A DNA stretch of 64,000 bases from Streptomyces griseoluteus (GTDB lineage Bacteria > Actinomycetota > Actinomycetes > Streptomycetales > Streptomycetaceae). Below the pieces are notes generated by a model. It was given only the letters and a program-made list of their open reading frames with translations. It searched no databases and had not been told where the DNA came from. The stretch spans positions 310,001 to 374,000 of the forward strand of contig NZ_SRRU01000001.1 of NCBI RefSeq assembly GCF_004784465.1, in the 5' to 3' direction. The translations under genes were made by a program, and so were the position numbers. Within the stretch, counting starts at the first letter, position 1. Each line of letters begins with the position of its first letter. Shown here piece by piece: positions 59,732 to 64,000 of the stretch.

Positions 59732-62700
59732 ATGCGTGTTCGCTGGGTCCGTAGCCCTCGCTTGTTCCCGCCGGGCGGTTCCGGCAGACGTCGAGCGAGG
59801 GCTACGGCTCTTTCTGTACTTGTCTCTCTCACCTTCATGCTCACCACCGAGACAGCGGCGGCCACCGGCGCCACCCTGCCGGCGCTGAGCATGCCCGAAC
59901 TGTCCTTCGCCGGCCTGGTGAAGTGGGCCCACAGCTCCTCCCTCGACACCCCCGACCAACAGGGCGGCACCGCGCGGGGCAAGAGCCACCACGCCTCGGC
60001 GGCGGCCACCAGCACCCACCGCACGGCCGGCCACAAGCCGGGCCGCGGCAAGGGCGAACTCGGCGCCTACCAGCGCCATGTGAGCCGGCCCCAGAAGACC
60101 ACCACCAAGGCCCTGGCCTCGGCGAAGAGCTTCAACCCCCGAACCAGCGAGCGGAACGCCAGGAAGTCCACCGCGACCTCGGACTACTTCGTCAACGCCG
60201 ACGGCTCCACCACCGTCCGCCACTACGACGTACGGGCCAACTTCAAGTCGGCGGACGGCACCTGGACGCCGATCGACACCAGCCTGAAGAAGGGCGACGA
60301 CGGCCGGTTCGAGCAGACCGCCAACTCCGTCGACGTCGACTTCGCCCCGGACGCGGCCGACGACCGGCTGGCCTCGCTCGGCCTCGGCAGCGGCCGTTCG
60401 GTGGGGTACTCCCTCATCGGCGCCCGCGAGACCAAGGCGTCCGAGGACGAGAACGGCACCCTGCTGTACGCGGACGCCCTGCCCGGCACCGACGTGCAGC
60501 TCGCGCCGATCGCGGACGGCTTCAAGGAGAACCTCGTCCTGCGGTCCAAGGACGCGGACAACTCCTGGCTGTTCGCGCTGGACGCGAAGGGCCTGACCCC
60601 GCGCATCGGCAAGAACGGTGACGTCGAGTTCACCGGCGCCGAGGGCAAGGTGGCCGCGACCGTCCCCCACGCCTACATGGAGGACTCGCGCATCGACCGC
60701 CGCTCCGGCGACGGGGCCCGGTCCCCCGAGGTCAGGTACGAACTGACCACCGTGGACGGCGGGCCCGCGCTGCGGATGACCGCCGACCGGGACTGGCTGG
60801 ACGACCCCGAGCGGGTCTACCCCGTCACCGTCGACCCCACCACGGTCATGGGTGCCAGCCAGGCGACGTACGTCCAGAACGACTACAGCTCCAACCGCTC
60901 GGCGGAGAGCCAGATCAAGGTCGGTTCGTACGACTCGGGCACCACGAAGGCGAACTCGTTCCTCCAGTTCTCGTCGCTGGGTTCAACGATCGCCGGCCGG
61001 CAGGTCTCCGCCGCCACGCTCAACGTCTGGGCGCTGTGGTCCGCGACCTGCACCCCGGAGGCGTTCTCCGTCTATCCGGTGACCCAGTCGTGGTCCCCCT
61101 CGACGACCACCACCTACCCCGGCCCGTCCTACGGCTCGGCCATCGGCTCCCTCACGCCCGACCCGGGTGCCTCCTGCACCAACAGCACCGGCAGCACCGG
61201 TGTCGGGGTGAAGATGCCGGTGCCGCTGTCGACGTCCTGGTTCACCCAGGTCGCCGCGGGCGGGATCAACTACGGCCTGGCGCTGGCCGCGCCGACCGGT
61301 GACGGCCTGCACTGGAAGAAGTTCCACTCCGACGACTCGGCGACTTCCGGCTGGCGTCCCTCGCTCGACCTGACCTACGGCACCAATGTCGAGCCGCAGG
61401 TCAACGCCTCGTACCCGCCGGAGAACTTCCAGGCCAACACCCTCCAGCCGGAGCTGCTCGTCTACGCGAGCGACGCCGACAAGTCGCCCAACGCGGCGCT
61501 GTCCTACAGCTTCGAGGTGTACGACGCCGACTCCGGCAGCACCACGCCCGTGGTCACCTCCGGCGCCCTGACCAAGGGAAGCTGGAAGATACCGGCGGGC
61601 AAACTCAAGTGGTCCAAGAACTACGCCTGGTACGCGGGGGTGAGCGACGGACTCGCCGAGACGACGTACTCCAGCCGCTTCACCACCGCCGTGCCGCAGC
61701 CGCCGGTCACCTCGGGCCTCGCCCAGAACACCGACGGCCACGACTTCGACCCGAGCGACGCCAACTACACGACCGACGACTCCGACGCGGACGTCGAGGT
61801 GGTCGGCCCCTCGCTGCAGATCGACCGCTCGTACAACAGCATCGACCCGCGGGTCGACGGTGCCTTCGGCGCCGGCTGGTCGACGGTCGCCGACATGAAG
61901 GCCGCCGAGGTCAAGAACCCCGCCGGCACCGTCACCAGCGTGATCATCACCTACCCCGGTGGTGAGCAGGTCGCCTTCGGCCGCAACACCGACGGCACCT
62001 TCCAGCCCCCGCTCGGCCGGTACGCGCGCCTCCAGCCGGTCACCGGCGGCTACGCGCTGACGGACAAGGACTTCACCGAGTACGCCTTCACCCAGCCCAC
62101 CGCCAAGGCGGGCACGACGGCGATATCCAGCATCAAGGACTACGCGGGCCGCACGGAGACGTTCACCTACAACACCTCCAAGCAGCTCACGAAGATCACG
62201 AACGAGAAGTCGAAGCGCTCGCTCGCCCTGACCTGGGTCACGCCGTCCGGCGCCACCACGGCGCACGTCGCCTCGGTGGCGACCGACGCGGCGGTCGCCA
62301 CGGACTCCTCCACGGTCCAGACCTGGAACTACGGCTACAGCGGTGACCAGCTCACCTCGGTCTGCCCGCCCAACACCCCCACCAAGTGCACCACCTACGG
62401 CTACGCCACCGGCAACCACTACCGCACCACGGTGCTGGACGCCGACCCGTACGCCTACTGGCGGCTCGGTGAGGCGTCCGGTGCCACCGTCGCGGCGGAC
62501 TCCGTCGACAACAACCAGGGCCGCTACAACGGCCTGTTCCACAACGTGACGCTGGGCGGGGCTTCCGTCCTCGCGGGCTCCACGCAGAAGACGGCCGGCT
62601 TCAACGGCACGACCTCCTACGTGGAGATGCCGAGCGCGCCGGGCGCCACGCCGTCGTACATGACGGTCTCGCTGTGGTTCAAGACGACCACCGCGGGAGG

Positions 62701-64000
62701 TGTCCTCTTCTACTACGGCGACAAGCCGCTGAGCGACTCCGACCCGGTCGCCAACACCAAGAAGAACACGCCCGCCGTGTACGTCGGCACCGACGGCAAG
62801 CTGCGCGGCTGCCTGGCCATGTCGCCGGGATGCATGTCCACCATCACGTCGGGAGCCTCGGTCACCGACGGCCAGTGGCACAACGCCGTGCTCACCGGCA
62901 TGGCCACCAGTCAGACGCTGTACCTCGACGGTGTCTCCCAGGGCTCGCTGAGCGGCACCATCAACGACTGGGAGCAGCCCTACCTCTCCCTCGGCGCCGG
63001 TGTGAACACCGACGGCTGGCCCTCGATGAACCCGAACGACAAGCTCGGGCACTACACGGGCCAGATGGCCGAGGCCGCCGTCTACTCCGAGCCGCTCGAC
63101 CCCTCGGTGATCACCGCGCAGTACCAGGCCGCCAAGCGGTCCGCCGGTCTGCTGAACAAGATCACCACGCCCGGCGGGAAGACCGAGGCGTCGGTCGTCT
63201 ACGGCACCACCGACGACCTGGTCAAGCAGGCCACGGACTCCGAGGGCGGCACCTGGAAGCTCAACCCGCCCACGGTCACCGGCTCCTCGCAGGTCTACCG
63301 CTCGGCGGTGATGGGCTCGGTCCCGGCCGGCTACTGGCGGCTCTCCGACACCCTCGGCGCGCAGCAGGCGGCCAACGAGGTGCACACCGGATTCGGCACG
63401 TACAACACCGTCACGCAGGGCGTGGCCGGTCCGTTCGGCGCCGGTGACGTGACCGCGGCGTCCTTCGACGGCACGTCGTCGTACGCCGAGATCCCGTACG
63501 GCCCCTGGCACCGCTCGGGCGACCGCGCCGTCGAGCTGTGGTTCAGGACCAGTGCCCCCGGTGTGATCCTCTCCGACCAGGCACAGGCGCCCGCCGGCAC
63601 CCCGTCCGGCTCCTGGACCCCGCTGCTGTACGTGGGCTCCGACGGCAAGCTGCACGGCCACTGGTGGAGCGCCACCGGTTCCGCCGCCTTCGGCTCCACG
63701 GCCGCCGTCACCGACAACACCTGGCACCACGCGGTGCTGTCGGCCTCCGGCACCACCCAGACGATGTACCTGGACGGCGCCAAGCAGGCCGACTTCACCG
63801 GCGCGGCGGGCGACCAGAGCAACACCCGGTCGTTCGTCGGCGCGGGCTTCGCCAAGACCTGGGAGGCCTCTCCCGGTGACCTGAGCTTCTTCAACGGCTC
63901 CATCGCGGAGGTCGCCACCTACGGCCACCCGCTGACCGAGGACCAGGTCGAGCAGCACTGGTCGGCGTACAAGGCGTCGTCCGGGGTCGCCCCGGTGCGC
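59732..64000 (+). CDS. Large secreted LamG/RHS-type protein, 3' end outside the window
   Basis: At least 1423 codons, open to the window edge. A twin-arginine-like or Sec signal peptide (GGSGRRRARATALSVLVSLT) is followed by a wall-protein region (YFVNADGSTTVRHYDVRANF, RVYPVTVDPT), a DNRLRE-like domain (residues ~385-550) and a DUF6531-like RHS entry (QIDRSYNSIDPRVDGAFGAG; FTYNTSKQLTKITNEKSKRS). Two LamG domains follow at about 900-1130 and 1190-1410 (FNGTTSYVEMPSA, GQWHNAVLTGM; FDGTSSYAEIPYG, NTWHHAVLSAS). RHS/YD repeats and any C-terminal toxin would lie beyond 64000. Likely a surface polymorphic-toxin or adhesin. Confidence 0.8.
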   Translation, partial: MRVRWVRSPRLFPPGGSGRRRARATALSVLVSLTFMLTTETAAATGATLPALSMPELSFAGLVKWAHSSSLDTPDQQGGTARGKSHHASAAATSTHRTAGHKPGRGKGELGAYQRHVSRPQKTTTKALASAKSFNPRTSERNARKSTATSDYFVNADGSTTVRHYDVRANFKSADGTWTPIDTSLKKGDDGRFEQTANSVDVDFAPDAADDRLASLGLGSGRSVGYSLIGARETKASEDENGTLLYADALPGTDVQLAPIADGFKENLVLRSKDADNSWLFALDAKGLTPRIGKNGDVEFTGAEGKVAATVPHAYMEDSRIDRRSGDGARSPEVRYELTTVDGGPALRMTADRDWLDDPERVYPVTVDPTTVMGASQATYVQNDYSSNRSAESQIKVGSYDSGTTKANSFLQFSSLGSTIAGRQVSAATLNVWALWSATCTPEAFSVYPVTQSWSPSTTTTYPGPSYGSAIGSLTPDPGASCTNSTGSTGVGVKMPVPLSTSWFTQVAAGGINYGLALAAPTGDGLHWKKFHSDDSATSGWRPSLDLTYGTNVEPQVNASYPPENFQANTLQPELLVYASDADKSPNAALSYSFEVYDADSGSTTPVVTSGALTKGSWKIPAGKLKWSKNYAWYAGVSDGLAETTYSSRFTTAVPQPPVTSGLAQNTDGHDFDPSDANYTTDDSDADVEVVGPSLQIDRSYNSIDPRVDGAFGAGWSTVADMKAAEVKNPAGTVTSVIITYPGGEQVAFGRNTDGTFQPPLGRYARLQPVTGGYALTDKDFTEYAFTQPTAKAGTTAISSIKDYAGRTETFTYNTSKQLTKITNEKSKRSLALTWVTPSGATTAHVASVATDAAVATDSSTVQTWNYGYSGDQLTSVCPPNTPTKCTTYGYATGNHYRTTVLDADPYAYWRLGEASGATVAADSVDNNQGRYNGLFHNVTLGGASVLAGSTQKTAGFNGTTSYVEMPSAPGATPSYMTVSLWFKTTTAGGVLFYYGDKPLSDSDPVANTKKNTPAVYVGTDGKLRGCLAMSPGCMSTITSGASVTDGQWHNAVLTGMATSQTLYLDGVSQGSLSGTINDWEQPYLSLGAGVNTDGWPSMNPNDKLGHYTGQMAEAAVYSEPLDPSVITAQYQAAKRSAGLLNKITTPGGKTEASVVYGTTDDLVKQATDSEGGTWKLNPPTVTGSSQVYRSAVMGSVPAGYWRLSDTLGAQQAANEVHTGFGTYNTVTQGVAGPFGAGDVTAASFDGTSSYAEIPYGPWHRSGDRAVELWFRTSAPGVILSDQAQAPAGTPSGSWTPLLYVGSDGKLHGHWWSATGSAAFGSTAAVTDNTWHHAVLSASGTTQTMYLDGAKQADFTGAAGDQSNTRSFVGAGFAKTWEASPGDLSFFNGSIAEVATYGHPLTEDQVEQHWSAYKASSGVAPVR

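Overview
The window is high-GC DNA with long GTG/ATG-started genes, frequent stop-start overlaps (ATGA, GTGA, TGATG) and very biased third positions, typical of Streptomyces. The gene order (sdhCDAB, GH20 hexosaminidase, nonulosonate wall-polymer genes, nucleoside ABC transporter with cdd and deoA, afsQ1-afsQ2, sigQ, deoC) matches what I remember of the S. coelicolor core chromosome around SCO4850-SCO4915. I recognise this from memory and did not search. I see no tRNA, rRNA, CRISPR array, insertion sequence or phage genes.

Layout. 1-7.6 kb: mixed small genes: a truncated FtsX-type permease, a PIG-L deacetylase, two VOC proteins, a dienelactone-hydrolase-like protein whose nucleophile position is Gly, a Nudix hydrolase, a hemerythrin protein, a three-gene operon ending in a TetR regulator, and a Uma2 nuclease-like protein. 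7.7-11.1 kb: succinate dehydrogenase sdhCDAB on the minus strand, with a clear terminator. 11.3-20 kb: a divergent OHCU-decarboxylase-like protein, a GH20 hexosaminidase, small unknown proteins, an Rrf2 regulator with an SDR and an alpha/beta hydrolase, and an ECF sigma factor with a membrane partner. 20-23 kb: an L,D-transpeptidase-like lipoprotein, an acyl-CoA mutase large subunit, a LysE-type exporter and a decayed flavin monooxygenase. 23.4-31.8 kb: a divergently arranged nonulosonic-acid (probably Kdn) surface-glycan cluster containing an acyltransferase, glycosyltransferases, a CMP-nonulosonate synthetase/HAD phosphatase fusion and a NeuB-type synthase.

32-34.7 kb: a methyltransferase, an M20 amidohydrolase and a tandem pair of small secreted four-cysteine proteins. 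35-42 kb: nucleoside uptake and salvage, with a BMP lipoprotein, a double ABC ATPase, two permeases, cytidine deaminase and thymidine phosphorylase. The matching catabolic end, deoC plus two aldehyde dehydrogenase genes, lies at 54.7-58.0 kb. All three transcription units carry a near-identical palindrome related to CTACGCGCGTAG in the promoter region, so I infer one unidentified regulator controls uptake, cleavage and deoxyribose-phosphate breakdown.

42-49.3 kb: a second Uma2 protein, a STAS protein overlapping an ECF sigma factor tail to tail, an MFS/LysR pair, an alpha/beta hydrolase with Asp at the nucleophile position, and PspC and VanZ proteins. 49.3-53.2 kb: a lipoprotein, the AfsQ2 kinase and the AfsQ1 regulator, divergent from sigQ, with a perfect match to the published AfsQ1 box between them. 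The window ends in a large secreted LamG/RHS-type protein preceded by unusually AT-rich DNA and cut off by the window edge.
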